Of a DNA stretch of 10,321 nucleotides, positions 1 to 6,794 are shown piece after piece. Below the pieces are notes generated by a model. That model ran no database searches. It worked only from the letters and a program-made list of their open reading frames with translations, and was not told the origin of the DNA. The DNA lies in NCBI GenBank assembly GCA_903901395.1, contig CAIUQW010000352.1:1-10321 (forward strand), read 5' to 3'. Origin of the DNA: an uncultured Chlorobiales bacterium (GTDB lineage Bacteria; Bacteroidota; Chlorobiia; Chlorobiales; Chlorobiaceae). Numbering within the stretch: position 1 is the stretch's first letter; every line of letters begins with the position of its first letter. The translations under genes and the position numbers were made by a program.

Positions 1-336
1 CTCTATTCGCGGACGGCGGAGTTCGCTGGCGAGTTCGGCTGGGCGCTCTCCCGCGCCGACATGGTTTTCGTGGCGGGCATCTACCCCTCGCGCGAAAAGG
101 CCGAGGACTACCCCGGCATCACCGGCGAGCTGGTTGCGGAGGCGGCGAGAACCGCCGGAGCGAAAAAGGTGCACTTCGCCGGAGAGAGCGAGGCGCTGCT
201 CTCGGCGCTGAGGGACGAAGCCGCGCCGGGCACGCTTTTCCTCTTCATGGGGGCGGGCGACATCACCCACCTCGCCGCGCGATTCGCGGCCTGGTGCGCT
301 GAAACCCGCGACAACGCAAGCGATTCGGTCTCATGA
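1..336 (+). CDS. murC: UDP-N-acetylmuramate--L-alanine ligase MurC, C-terminal fragment (5' end outside window)
   Basis: MurC is the cytoplasmic ATP-dependent ligase that adds L-alanine to UDP-N-acetylmuramic acid, the first amino acid of the peptidoglycan stem. Only the last 111 residues are visible. The reading frame is open from base 1, so the ATG at 61 is an internal methionine and not the start. The fragment begins LYSRTAEFAGEFGWAL, followed by a DMVFVAGIYPSREK segment and GITGELV, which match the conserved C-terminal Mur ligase domain (typically H-x-Y-S-R-T ... D-x-Y-x-A-R-E ... G-x-x-G). Near the end FLFMGAGDI corresponds to the family's conserved G-A-G-D-I. The TGA stop at 334-336 lies 36 bases before ftsQ, as expected in a dcw cluster. 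MurC is preferred over other Mur ligases because of these motifs and because ftsQ follows directly. Confidence 0.93.
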   Translation, partial: LYSRTAEFAGEFGWALSRADMVFVAGIYPSREKAEDYPGITGELVAEAARTAGAKKVHFAGESEALLSALRDEAAPGTLFLFMGAGDITHLAARFAAWCAETRDNASDSVS

Positions 337-372
337 CCTCGGTCGAAAACGGACATAACCGGAGCGACAGGC

Positions 373-1311
373 ATGGCTCGTCCGGCAAATAAGCGGTCGA
401 AAGACGATCCGCTGAACGAGCCGGTTCAGCCGGAGTTCGACAATCCGCCGGAGGCGCGTCCCCGCAAGGGCAAGCTTGGGCGCATTCTCAGAGCCACGCC
501 GGTGATGATGAGCTTCGTCGTGATGCTGCTCGCGGCTGTCGGCGCGCTCTCCTGGTACGCGACGCAGTGGAAACGGCAGGTGACGGTCAACCGGATCGTC
601 GTCAGCGGTACGTCGCTGATTCCGGTCGCTGAAATCGAAAAACGCCTGAAAGGTTTCAAGGGTAAGAACCTTGACGAGGTGCTTCTCGACGATGTCCGCC
701 ACGCGCTCATTTCGGAGCCTTATATCCGGGAGATGCAGATCGGCAAGGAGATGAACGGCATTCTGCGCGTCAGGATCGAGGAGCGTCGTCCGGCGGCAAT
801 TTTCGCTGACGAAAACCGTAACCTCATTATCGATACCGAAGGAAATCTTTTGCCAGACGAGCAAGTTTCACAACGATTCAGGCTTGTTCCTGTGTATGGC
901 GCAAGAAGCGTTGGCCCGGTGCGACCGGGCGGCGTGCGTGAGCTGAATGCTGCGGACAGGACTCTGCTTTTCGCCCTGCTCGACGCTTTCTCACAAAGCG
1001 CCTATGTCCGGATGCTGGTATCCGGCATCGATCTCGCCAGGGACAACGGGACGTGGTTTACCGTGGCGGGATCGCCGATTCGCTTTATTGTGGGCAATGA
1101 CGGTAATTTCAAGGAAAAATTGAAAAAATTCGAGATATTCTGGCAAAAGGTTGTTGCAAAGAAAGGGCTTGATTGCTATGAGTCGGTCGATCTTCGTTTT
1201 CGGGAGAGAGTGTTCGCCACTACGCCCCAGATCGAAACAGAACTCGCAGATTCTACGGCGGCGACGCCAATACCGCAGGCTGCTACCAAAATTCCCGATG
1301 AACATCATTGA
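373..1311 (+). CDS. ftsQ: Cell division protein FtsQ (DivIB family)
   Basis: FtsQ is a bitopic inner-membrane division protein. It links the cytoplasmic Z-ring to the septal peptidoglycan synthases through the FtsB/FtsL complex. The 312-residue protein has a charged, proline-containing cytoplasmic tail (about 1-41) and one transmembrane segment (about 42-62, containing VVMLLAAVGALSWY). A POTRA-like domain follows (about 72-142: VNRIVVSGTSLIP ... ILRVRIEERRPAAIF), then a periplasmic beta domain. The C-terminal tail (about 290-312) is low-complexity, rich in Thr, Ala and Pro. A GGAG at 360-363 lies about 9 bases before the ATG and supports this start. An ATG at 333 overlapping the murC stop opens only a 20-codon frame and is not used. 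FtsQ sequences are poorly conserved, so the call rests on topology, the POTRA pattern and position between murC and ftsA. The last part of the gene is visibly less GC-rich than its neighbours. Confidence 0.9.
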   Translation: MARPANKRSKDDPLNEPVQPEFDNPPEARPRKGKLGRILRATPVMMSFVVMLLAAVGALSWYATQWKRQVTVNRIVVSGTSLIPVAEIEKRLKGFKGKNLDEVLLDDVRHALISEPYIREMQIGKEMNGILRVRIEERRPAAIFADENRNLIIDTEGNLLPDEQVSQRFRLVPVYGARSVGPVRPGGVRELNAADRTLLFALLDAFSQSAYVRMLVSGIDLARDNGTWFTVAGSPIRFIVGNDGNFKEKLKKFEIFWQKVVAKKGLDCYESVDLRFRERVFATTPQIETELADSTAATPIPQAATKIPDEHH

Positions 1312-1326
1312 AATACTGAACTTCTC

Positions 1327-2661
1327 ATGCCGAAGAGTAATATTGTCATAGGTCTCGATATAGGAACAACAAAGGTTTGCGTCGTTGTCGCCGAAAAGGA
1401 TGATCTCGGCAAGCTCAACGTCCTCGGCAAGGGACGAGCCAACTCCGACGGCCTGCAACGCGCGACGGTGGTCAACATCAACAAGACCGTTGACGCCATC
1501 AGCAAGGCGGTGGCTGACGCCGAGCGCGAGTCCTCCATCAAGATCAAGGGGGTGAACGTCGGCATCTCCGGCGCGCACGTCCACTGCATCTACAGCAACT
1601 CCGAAATCAGCGTCAACCAGACCGGCATCGTCAACGAGTCCGATGTGCGGCGCTTCCTCGAAAAGGCCAAGACCAACATCCGCTATCTCGACATCGACCA
1701 CGAGATCATCCACGTCATTCCGCAGGAGTTCATCGTCGATGATCAGGACGGCGTGCTCGATCCCATAGGCATGGCGGGAACCACCATGCGTGGCAGCGCC
1801 TACATCGTCGTGGGGCTGCGCACCAAAATTCGCAATATCAAGCAGTGCATCGAGAAAGCGGGTCTCGAAGTGAGCGCCATGACCTTCGAACCCGTGGCCT
1901 CCGGTCTCGCCGTCATGAAGGAGAGCGAGAAGAAGAGCGGCGTGGTGGTGATCGACATTGGCGGCGGCACCACCGAGGTGGCCATCTATATCGACGGCGC
2001 GATCCGCTACTCCGAGGTGATCAAGGTGGCGGCCAACGACGTGACGCACGATGTCGCTTACGGCATCAAGGCGCTCAACGACGTGGCCGAGGAGATCAAG
2101 ATCCGTTACGGCTGCGCCTACTCGAAGGTGCTCGACGGCGACGAGGAGATTCTCATCGAGGGGATCGAGGGGCGTCCGCGCAAGTCGTTCCAGAAAAGTT
2201 CGCTGACGGTGATCGTCGAAGCCCGCATGATGGAGATTTTCGAGCTGGTGCGCGACATCATCAAGCGCTCGGGCTACTACGAATATCTCAACGCCGGGGT
2301 GATCATCACCGGCGGCGGTGCGCTGCTTCCCGGTACGAGTGAGCTGGCGGGAGATATTCTCGGCCTCGATGTGCGCACCGGCTATCCGGAGGGGATTTCG
2401 GGCGGCATCAAGGAGGCGATCAACAACCCGATGTACGCAACCGTCATGGGGCTTGTCGCGCATTCATTGCAGAACAATCTCTATCAGGATTACGGAGAGG
2501 TGATCCCGGCAAAGCCCGTGCCGCAGGCCCCGGAGCCGATCACGCCGCCGCCGCCGGAGACCGCGCAGCAGCCTCAGCAGAACGGCGATCAGAATCCCGA
2601 TGCGCCGCAGAGTGGAAAGAAGTTTGTAGACCGCTTGAAGAAGTTCTGGGATCAGTTATAA
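1327..2661 (+). CDS. ftsA: Cell division protein FtsA
   Basis: FtsA is an actin-fold ATPase that anchors FtsZ filaments to the cytoplasmic membrane and recruits later division proteins. The 444-residue protein shows the phosphate-1 motif near the N-terminus (VIGLDIGTTKVCVVVAE, about 7-23), the phosphate-2 motif IDIGGGTTEVAIY from residue 209, and the adenosine motif IITGGGALLPG with its glycines at 329-331. A Pro/Gln-rich linker (about 395-430) separates the globular part from the final helix FVDRLKKFWDQL (433-444). That amphipathic helix is the membrane-targeting sequence typical of FtsA. The ATG lies 15 bases after the ftsQ stop and I see no Shine-Dalgarno sequence before it, so translation may depend on coupling to ftsQ. 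Length and motif order are normal for the family. Confidence 0.97.
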   Translation: MPKSNIVIGLDIGTTKVCVVVAEKDDLGKLNVLGKGRANSDGLQRATVVNINKTVDAISKAVADAERESSIKIKGVNVGISGAHVHCIYSNSEISVNQTGIVNESDVRRFLEKAKTNIRYLDIDHEIIHVIPQEFIVDDQDGVLDPIGMAGTTMRGSAYIVVGLRTKIRNIKQCIEKAGLEVSAMTFEPVASGLAVMKESEKKSGVVVIDIGGGTTEVAIYIDGAIRYSEVIKVAANDVTHDVAYGIKALNDVAEEIKIRYGCAYSKVLDGDEEILIEGIEGRPRKSFQKSSLTVIVEARMMEIFELVRDIIKRSGYYEYLNAGVIITGGGALLPGTSELAGDILGLDVRTGYPEGISGGIKEAINNPMYATVMGLVAHSLQNNLYQDYGEVIPAKPVPQAPEPITPPPPETAQQPQQNGDQNPDAPQSGKKFVDRLKKFWDQL

Positions 2662-2787
2662 TTAGAAGGGTCTCCCGATTATTTTGCCGTCAGAATTCCG
2701 GTTGCAGGAGGGATTAAGGCGCAATCGGGATTCGTAACAGATAAAGAGAACGAGAAGGCCTCGACAGGATAAACAAGGAAAGAAACC
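2662..2787 (+). promoter_or_regulatory. ftsA-ftsZ spacer with ftsZ ribosome binding site and a long-loop dyad
   Basis: This 126-base gap is much longer than the other gaps in the division cluster, which suggests separate control of ftsZ. An AAGGAAAG at 2775-2782 sits just before the ftsZ ATG and is a clear ribosome binding site. An 8-bp inverted repeat (TCCCGATT at 2673-2680, AATCGGGA at 2723-2730) is separated by 42 bases and could form the base of an mRNA structure. I could not identify convincing -35/-10 boxes. The ribosome binding site is seen directly. The regulatory role of the dyad is inference. Confidence 0.4.
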
Positions 2788-4083
2788 ATGGCATTCGAAC
2801 TCGATCCGGGCCTGTTCGACAGCGACCAGAGCAGCGGAGTCAACATCAAGATCGTCGGCGTTGGCGGATGCGGCGGCAATGCGGTCAACAACATGATGGA
2901 CCGCAAGATATGCGGCACGGAGTTCGTTGTCTTCAATACCGACCGCCAGGCGCTTCTGAACTCGAAAGCGCCGATCCGCGTGCAGATCGGCAAAAAAGCC
3001 ACCAACGGCCTCGGCGCTGGCGCTGATCCGGCCAAGGGGCGGCTCGCCGCCGAGGATGACCGCGAGCTGATCGCCATGCAGCTGCGCGGCGCGGATCTCG
3101 TCTTCATCGCTGCGGGCATGGGCAAGGGCACCGGCACGGGCGCGGCTCCGGTGGTCGCCTCCATCGCACGGAATATGGGCATTCTGACCATCGGCGTCGT
3201 CACGCGGCCATTCAGCTTCGAAGGGCAGATCAAGTCGCGCATCGCCGATACGGGAATCGCCGAGCTGCGTAAATATATCGACACCCTCATCATCGTCGAG
3301 AACGAGAAAATTCTCAGCATCGCCGACGAGGGGGTCAGCGCCACCGAGGCGTACAATATGGCTAATGACGTGCTTTTCCGGGCGGTCAAGGGGATCGCCG
3401 ACATCATCACCCACCACGGTCACGTCAACGTCGATTTCGCCGACGTGCGCAGCATCATGCAGGGCGCGGGCGACGCCGTCATGGGTTCCGCCGCTGCCGC
3501 CGGTGAGCGCCGCGCTTTGAAAGCGGCCTCGGACGCCGTGACCAGCCCGCTGATGGAGGGTGTCAAAATGCGTGGCGCCAAAGGGGTGCTGGTGAACATC
3601 ACCGGCGACGTGACCATGCGCGACATTGCCGACGCCATGAACTACATCGAAGAGCAGGTCGGCAGCGAGGCGAAGATCATCAACGGCTATGTCGATGAAC
3701 CGCAGGTTGCGGGCGAGATTCGCGTCACGGTGATCGTCACCGGCTTCAGACGTCTCGAACCGGACGAGGAGCGGCTGGTCAGCGCCCAGTCCGGGCCGAT
3801 GGAGAAAGCCGCGCCGAAAGCGCCGCCCGTGCAGGGCTTCGGACGCCCCGTGCAGGCCTCCGGCTATGCCGAAACGGTGGTCGAGGATATGCGCATTCCC
3901 GCCTATATCAGGAAGAGCCGCTCGATCCAGGAGCCGTTCGACATTGGCCGCGCGAACAACACCATCTCCCGTCCTGCCGGATCGATCTCGTATGCGCCGG
4001 ATGACGACAACGAGCAGATTCAGAAAGGCTCGACCGATACTCCGGCCTATCTACGCCGGAAAAACAACCCGCCATTGCAATGA
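2788..4083 (+). CDS. ftsZ: Cell division protein FtsZ
   Basis: FtsZ is the tubulin-like GTPase that polymerises at midcell into the Z-ring. The 431-residue protein has the N-terminal nucleotide loop [13 protein letters not shown] (about 24-36), the NTD sugar-contact segment, and the T4 phosphate loop at 110-118. The T7 catalytic loop is NVDFADVR, with N214, D216 and D219. The globular domain ends near residue 320, followed by a variable linker of about 50 residues. Two short motifs resembling the C-terminal peptide that binds FtsA and other partners are present: IPAYIRK (370-376) and TPAYLRRK (418-425), the second almost at the C-terminus. The T4 loop reads GMGKGTGTG, where most bacteria have GMGGGTGTG, so K113 replaces a usually invariant glycine. 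The start is well supported by the upstream AAGGAAAG. It is the last gene of the division cluster; a hairpin lies just beyond its stop. Confidence 0.98.
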   Translation: MAFELDPGLFDSDQSSGVNIKIVGVGGCGGNAVNNMMDRKICGTEFVVFNTDRQALLNSKAPIRVQIGKKATNGLGAGADPAKGRLAAEDDRELIAMQLRGADLVFIAAGMGKGTGTGAAPVVASIARNMGILTIGVVTRPFSFEGQIKSRIADTGIAELRKYIDTLIIVENEKILSIADEGVSATEAYNMANDVLFRAVKGIADIITHHGHVNVDFADVRSIMQGAGDAVMGSAAAAGERRALKAASDAVTSPLMEGVKMRGAKGVLVNITGDVTMRDIADAMNYIEEQVGSEAKIINGYVDEPQVAGEIRVTVIVTGFRRLEPDEERLVSAQSGPMEKAAPKAPPVQGFGRPVQASGYAETVVEDMRIPAYIRKSRSIQEPFDIGRANNTISRPAGSISYAPDDDNEQIQKGSTDTPAYLRRKNNPPLQ

Positions 4084-4089
4084 CGCGAA

Positions 4090-4119
4090 CCGGGAGAAGT
4101 GCGATGCCGCTTTTCCCGG
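4090..4119 (+). terminator. Hairpin just after ftsZ, possible terminator
   Basis: CCGGGAGAAG (4090-4099) and CTTTTCCCGG (4110-4119) form a 10-bp stem with one G-U pair and a 10-base loop. It starts 6 bases after the ftsZ stop. No T-run follows the stem, so it is not a classical intrinsic terminator. It may instead protect the 3' end of the ftsZ mRNA or weaken read-through into the next gene. Confidence 0.5.
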
Positions 4120-4170
4120 CTCGCCGCCATTGCTTGATACTTTCCCCAAGCTTCGCCGCCCCCCGGGCGC

Positions 4171-4193
4171 GGTCGCCTGAGTGTCGGGCGACC
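4171..4193 (+). promoter_or_regulatory. Stem-loop in the leader of the CoA-transferase gene
   Basis: GGTCGCC (4171-4177) and GGCGACC (4187-4193) form a perfect 7-bp stem with a 9-base loop. It lies about 20 bases upstream of the ribosome binding site AAAAAGGAG (4214-4222) of the CoA-transferase gene. It has no T-run, so it could be a leader structure or part of a weak terminator system with the 4090-4119 hairpin. The structure is seen in the sequence; its role is not known. Confidence 0.3.
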
Positions 4194-4231
4194 AACGGAG
4201 CTGCAACCACTTCAAAAAGGAGTTCATCATC

Positions 4232-5527
4232 ATGAGTTACCGGACGATTTCCGCCGAAGAGGCCGTCATGGCCATCAAATCCGGGGACAGGGTTTTCCTC
4301 CACACCGCCGCCGCGACGCCGCAACGCCTGATCGAAGCGATGGTCAGCCGCGCCGGCCACTTGCGCGACGTCGAGATCGTCAGCCTGCACACTGAGGGAA
4401 ACGCTCCCTACGTCAGGCCCGAATATCAGGAGAGCTTCAGGCTCAACGCCTTTTTTGTCGGCAAGAACGTCCGCTCCGCCGTTCAGTGCGGCTATGCCGA
4501 CGCCATTCCGATTTTCCTGAGCGATGTGCCATCGATGTTTTACGACAATATCATGCCGCTCGACGTGGCTCTGGTGCATGTTTCACCGCCTGATCGTCAC
4601 GGCTACTGTTCGCTCGGCGTCTCGGTCGATGCCTCCAGGGCCGCTGTGCATACGGCGAAGCATGTGATCGCGCAGGTCAACCCGAACATGCCCCGCACTC
4701 ACGGCGAGGGGCTGCTCCACGTCAGCAAGATCGATGCGCTCGTCGAGGTGGATGACCCGCTCCCGGAGACGCCGCGCCACGAGCTGACCGCCGCCGAGCG
4801 GCAGATCGGCCAGCACATCGCCTCGATTGTCGAGGATGGCGCGACTTTGCAAATGGGTATCGGCGCAATTCCCGACGCGACGCTCGCCGCGCTGACGAAC
4901 CACAAGGATTTGGGAATCCACTCGGAGATGTTCTCCGACGGCGTGGTTGAGCTGGTTGAAAAAGGGGTGATCAACGGCCGCTGCAAACGGACGCACAACG
5001 AGATCATCGTGGCGAGCTTCCTGGTCGGCAGCCGCAAGCTCTACGACTTCGTGGACGACAACCCGCTGGTCGAGATGCTCGGCTCGGATTACGTCAATGA
5101 TACGAAGGAGATACGGAAAAATCCCAAGGTCACGGCCATCAACAGCGCCATCGAGATCGACATGACCGGCCAGGTGTGCGCCGACTCGATTGGAATCCGG
5201 CACTTCTCCGGCGTCGGCGGCCAGATGGACTTCATTCGAGGAGCGGCGCTCTCGCCCGGCGGCAAACCGATCATCGCCCTGCCCGCCACCACAAGCAAAG
5301 GCGAGTCGCGCATCGTGCCGCAACTCAAGCCCGGCGCGGGCGTCGTGACCACGCGGGCGCATGTGCAGTACGTCGTCACCGAATACGGCATCGTCAACCT
5401 GCACGGTAAAAATTTACGCCAGAGAGCCGAAGCGATGGCCACCATAGCCCACCCCGACTTCCGCGAAGAGATACTTCGTCAGGCCCATGAGCTGTACGGG
5501 CGCAAAAGCAATTGCCTGGTTGAATGA
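4232..5527 (+). CDS. Acetyl-CoA hydrolase/transferase family protein (4-hydroxybutyrate CoA-transferase-like)
   Basis: Members of this family move CoA between acyl groups (for example acetate with butyrate, 4-hydroxybutyrate or succinate) or hydrolyse acetyl-CoA, through a glutamyl-CoA thioester. The predicted cytoplasmic protein has 431 residues, usual for the AbfT/Cat1-like group. The motif HSEMFSDGVVELV carries the likely catalytic glutamate, E232, close to E238 known in clostridial 4-hydroxybutyrate CoA-transferase. Other family marks are GIGAIPDATLAAL, SGVGGQMDFIRGA (glycines from 327), a PATTSKGESRIVP segment, and VTEYGIVNLHGKNLRQRAEA near the C-terminus. The ATG at 4232 is chosen because AAAAAGGAG lies 9 bases upstream. 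An in-frame GTG at 4181 would add 17 unconserved-looking residues. In a green sulfur bacterium it could serve acetate assimilation or release next to the reductive TCA cycle, but the substrate cannot be read from sequence. Confidence 0.9.
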   Translation: MSYRTISAEEAVMAIKSGDRVFLHTAAATPQRLIEAMVSRAGHLRDVEIVSLHTEGNAPYVRPEYQESFRLNAFFVGKNVRSAVQCGYADAIPIFLSDVPSMFYDNIMPLDVALVHVSPPDRHGYCSLGVSVDASRAAVHTAKHVIAQVNPNMPRTHGEGLLHVSKIDALVEVDDPLPETPRHELTAAERQIGQHIASIVEDGATLQMGIGAIPDATLAALTNHKDLGIHSEMFSDGVVELVEKGVINGRCKRTHNEIIVASFLVGSRKLYDFVDDNPLVEMLGSDYVNDTKEIRKNPKVTAINSAIEIDMTGQVCADSIGIRHFSGVGGQMDFIRGAALSPGGKPIIALPATTSKGESRIVPQLKPGAGVVTTRAHVQYVVTEYGIVNLHGKNLRQRAEAMATIAHPDFREEILRQAHELYGRKSNCLVE

Positions 5528-5554
5528 TGAGTTGAAAAGAACGCCGAATTTGTA

Positions 5555-5585
5555 GGGGCGAACCTGCGTGTTCGCCCTCTTTTTG
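5555..5585 (+). terminator. Intrinsic terminator after the CoA-transferase gene, made from a repeat-like palindrome
   Basis: GGGCGAAC (5556-5563) pairs perfectly with GTTCGCCC (5570-5577) around a 6-base loop and is followed by TCTTTTTTG, a good rho-independent pattern. It lies 28 bases after the CoA-transferase stop. The sequence TAGGGGCGAACCTGCGTG resembles a palindromic interspersed repeat that I recall from many unrelated bacterial genomes, so it may be a repeat serving as a terminator. The repeat identity is from memory and not tested here. Confidence 0.75.
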
Positions 5586-5591
5586 TGGGGA

Positions 5592-5627
5592 ATAGGACGT
5601 ATAGGTCAAATAGGACGAATATGTGAA
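5592..5627 (+). repeat. Degenerate 9-bp tandem repeat array, left copy (4 units)
   Basis: Four consecutive 9-mers read ATAGGACGT, ATAGGTCAA, ATAGGACGA and the decayed ATATGTGAA, in exact 9-base register. The consensus is ATAGGWCNN. The array starts a few bases after the terminator of the CoA-transferase gene. The segment TATAGGTCAAATAGGAC (5600-5616) recurs as a perfect inverted copy at 5727-5743 in the right array, so the two arrays can base-pair across the gap. No promoter or coding function is evident. Confidence 0.75.
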
Positions 5628-5687
5628 AAACAGAAGAGCGTGCTGCGGGGCTTCGTGGCAATGGCTCCGTTGCTTTTTACCCCAAAC

Positions 5688-5721
5688 GCAAGACGGCTAC
5701 CCGTAAAGGTAGCCGTCTTGC
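5688..5721 (-). terminator. 14-bp perfect hairpin, probable bchU terminator
   Basis: GCAAGACGGCTACC (5688-5701) and GGTAGCCGTCTTGC (5708-5721) form a perfect 14-bp stem with a 6-base loop. Read on the minus strand it lies about 57 bases beyond the bchU stop and is followed by GTTTGGGGTAAAAAG, a poor T-run. Since bchU and the CoA-transferase gene converge here and the latter already has a terminator at 5555-5585, this stem most likely ends bchU transcription. It could work in both directions. Confidence 0.65.
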
Positions 5722-5724
5722 ATT

Positions 5725-5769
5725 CAGTCCTATTTGACCTATAAGCCCTATCAGACTTATTCGACCTAT
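5725..5769 (-). repeat. Degenerate 9-bp tandem repeat array, right copy (5 units)
   Basis: On the minus strand five consecutive 9-mers read ATAGGTCGA, ATAAGTCTG, ATAGGGCTT, ATAGGTCAA and ATAGGACTG, with no register slip. They begin 8 bases after the bchU stop codon. The orientation is opposite to the left array at 5592-5627, and both arrays share a 17-base perfect match as an inverted repeat. Both arrays therefore run in the direction of transcription of the gene that precedes them. Confidence 0.8.
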
Positions 5770-5777
5770 TCTTTACT

Positions 5778-6794
5778 TTACGGCTTCACCGCCTGAACGA
5801 GCAGGTGATCGTATTTGCGCACCATGGTGACGTCGGTATAACCGATGGCTTCGAGCAGCTCTTTGTAACGGGCCTGCTCCTTGAAGCCGAGCACCGAGAA
5901 GGGCATGCCTGCGCCGAGGATATAGTGGCTCAGGTAGTCGAAGTTCGGGTTTACGGGATCGTCGATCACCATGTCGAGAATCAGCAGCCGACCGCCGGAC
6001 TGCATGGCGTCGAAGGCCTTCTTGCACATCATGGTTGAAATCTGCTCGTTGGCCGAGTAGAGGATGCGGCAGAACATCACGGCGTCGGCTTCCGGGTAGG
6101 ACTCTTTGTAGATGTCCACCGCGATGCCGCGCAGACGGTCAGCGACGCCTTTCTCGACGGCGTTCTCGTTGACCAGGTCGATTGCGCCGGGGAGGTTCAG
6201 AATGGTGGAATCGAGTTCCGGGAAGTGCTTGAGGATGGCAGCAGAGATGTCGCCGATGCCGCCGCCTACGTCGATCATTTTCTTCACGCCGTCGAGTTTG
6301 GCCTCTTCGAGCAGGAGCTGGATGGCAAACTTGGCGTTGCTGCGGTGAATCTCCTCGAAGTAGAGGTTATCTTCGCGGGTGACCGGCGGATAGGGCACCT
6401 GACCCTTGAAGTTCTTCTGCCCGCGGATGGCTTGGGAGAGACCCATGTAGAAGTCATCGGCCAGGAAGCACATCGCCTTGGCAACCGGCAACTGGTGCAG
6501 GTTCGGCTCTTTCGGGTTCGACGAGAACATGTACTCGGCAAACGGAGTCAATGCCCATTTACCATCCTCCTTGCTGATGACGCGCATCTGGCAAAGCGTC
6601 TCGAGAAGCATTTCGAGGCGAGGCGGCACCGAAGCGGTATCGGCGGCCAGCGTTGCGGTGTCCTTCGGGCCTTCGGTCATGTGGCTGAACAGGTCGAGTT
6701 CGATAGCGGCTTTCATGCAGCTGAACTCGATGAGGCCCTTGAAAATCAGCTCATTGGCCCTGTGATAGTAGCTCAGGAGGTCATTGTTGCTCAT
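5778..6794 (-). CDS. bchU: Bacteriochlorophyllide d C-20 methyltransferase BchU
   Basis: BchU transfers a methyl group from S-adenosylmethionine to the C-20 methine bridge of the chlorin ring. This step separates bacteriochlorophyll c (or e) from d in chlorosomes of green sulfur bacteria. The 338-residue protein has an N-terminal helical dimerisation and winged-helix part (about 1-115) and a C-terminal Rossmann methyltransferase domain. The SAM-binding stretch is MIDVGGGIGDISAAIL (173-188) and the acidic strand-2 region lies near LNLPGAIDL (199-207). Tyr246 and His290, proposed as active-site residues in the C. tepidum structure, are present at the same numbers, and the frame is unbroken, so the enzyme should be functional. 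O-methyltransferases of the CrtF type are related, but similarity to BchU is near full length. No strong Shine-Dalgarno precedes the ATG. The gene converges on the CoA-transferase gene and diverges from the small gene at 7007. Confidence 0.97.
   Translation of the reverse strand: MSNNDLLSYYHRANELIFKGLIEFSCMKAAIELDLFSHMTEGPKDTATLAADTASVPPRLEMLLETLCQMRVISKEDGKWALTPFAEYMFSSNPKEPNLHQLPVAKAMCFLADDFYMGLSQAIRGQKNFKGQVPYPPVTREDNLYFEEIHRSNAKFAIQLLLEEAKLDGVKKMIDVGGGIGDISAAILKHFPELDSTILNLPGAIDLVNENAVEKGVADRLRGIAVDIYKESYPEADAVMFCRILYSANEQISTMMCKKAFDAMQSGGRLLILDMVIDDPVNPNFDYLSHYILGAGMPFSVLGFKEQARYKELLEAIGYTDVTMVRKYDHLLVQAVKP

Noticed and set aside
333..392. Small frame starting at the ATGA overlap with the murC stop
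   Set aside because: It has only 20 codons, overlaps ftsQ out of frame, and shows no conserved feature.
991..2463. 490-codon open frame on the minus strand
   Set aside because: It lies across ftsQ and ftsA, whose motifs are unmistakable. Its His/Asp-rich, repetitive translation is typical of an antisense shadow of GC-rich coding DNA.
2662..3423. 253-codon open frame on the minus strand opposite ftsZ
   Set aside because: It is a shadow of ftsZ with no ribosome binding site or family resemblance.
5592..5769. CRISPR array
   Set aside because: The repeats are 9 bases in direct tandem without spacers, and no cas genes are present.
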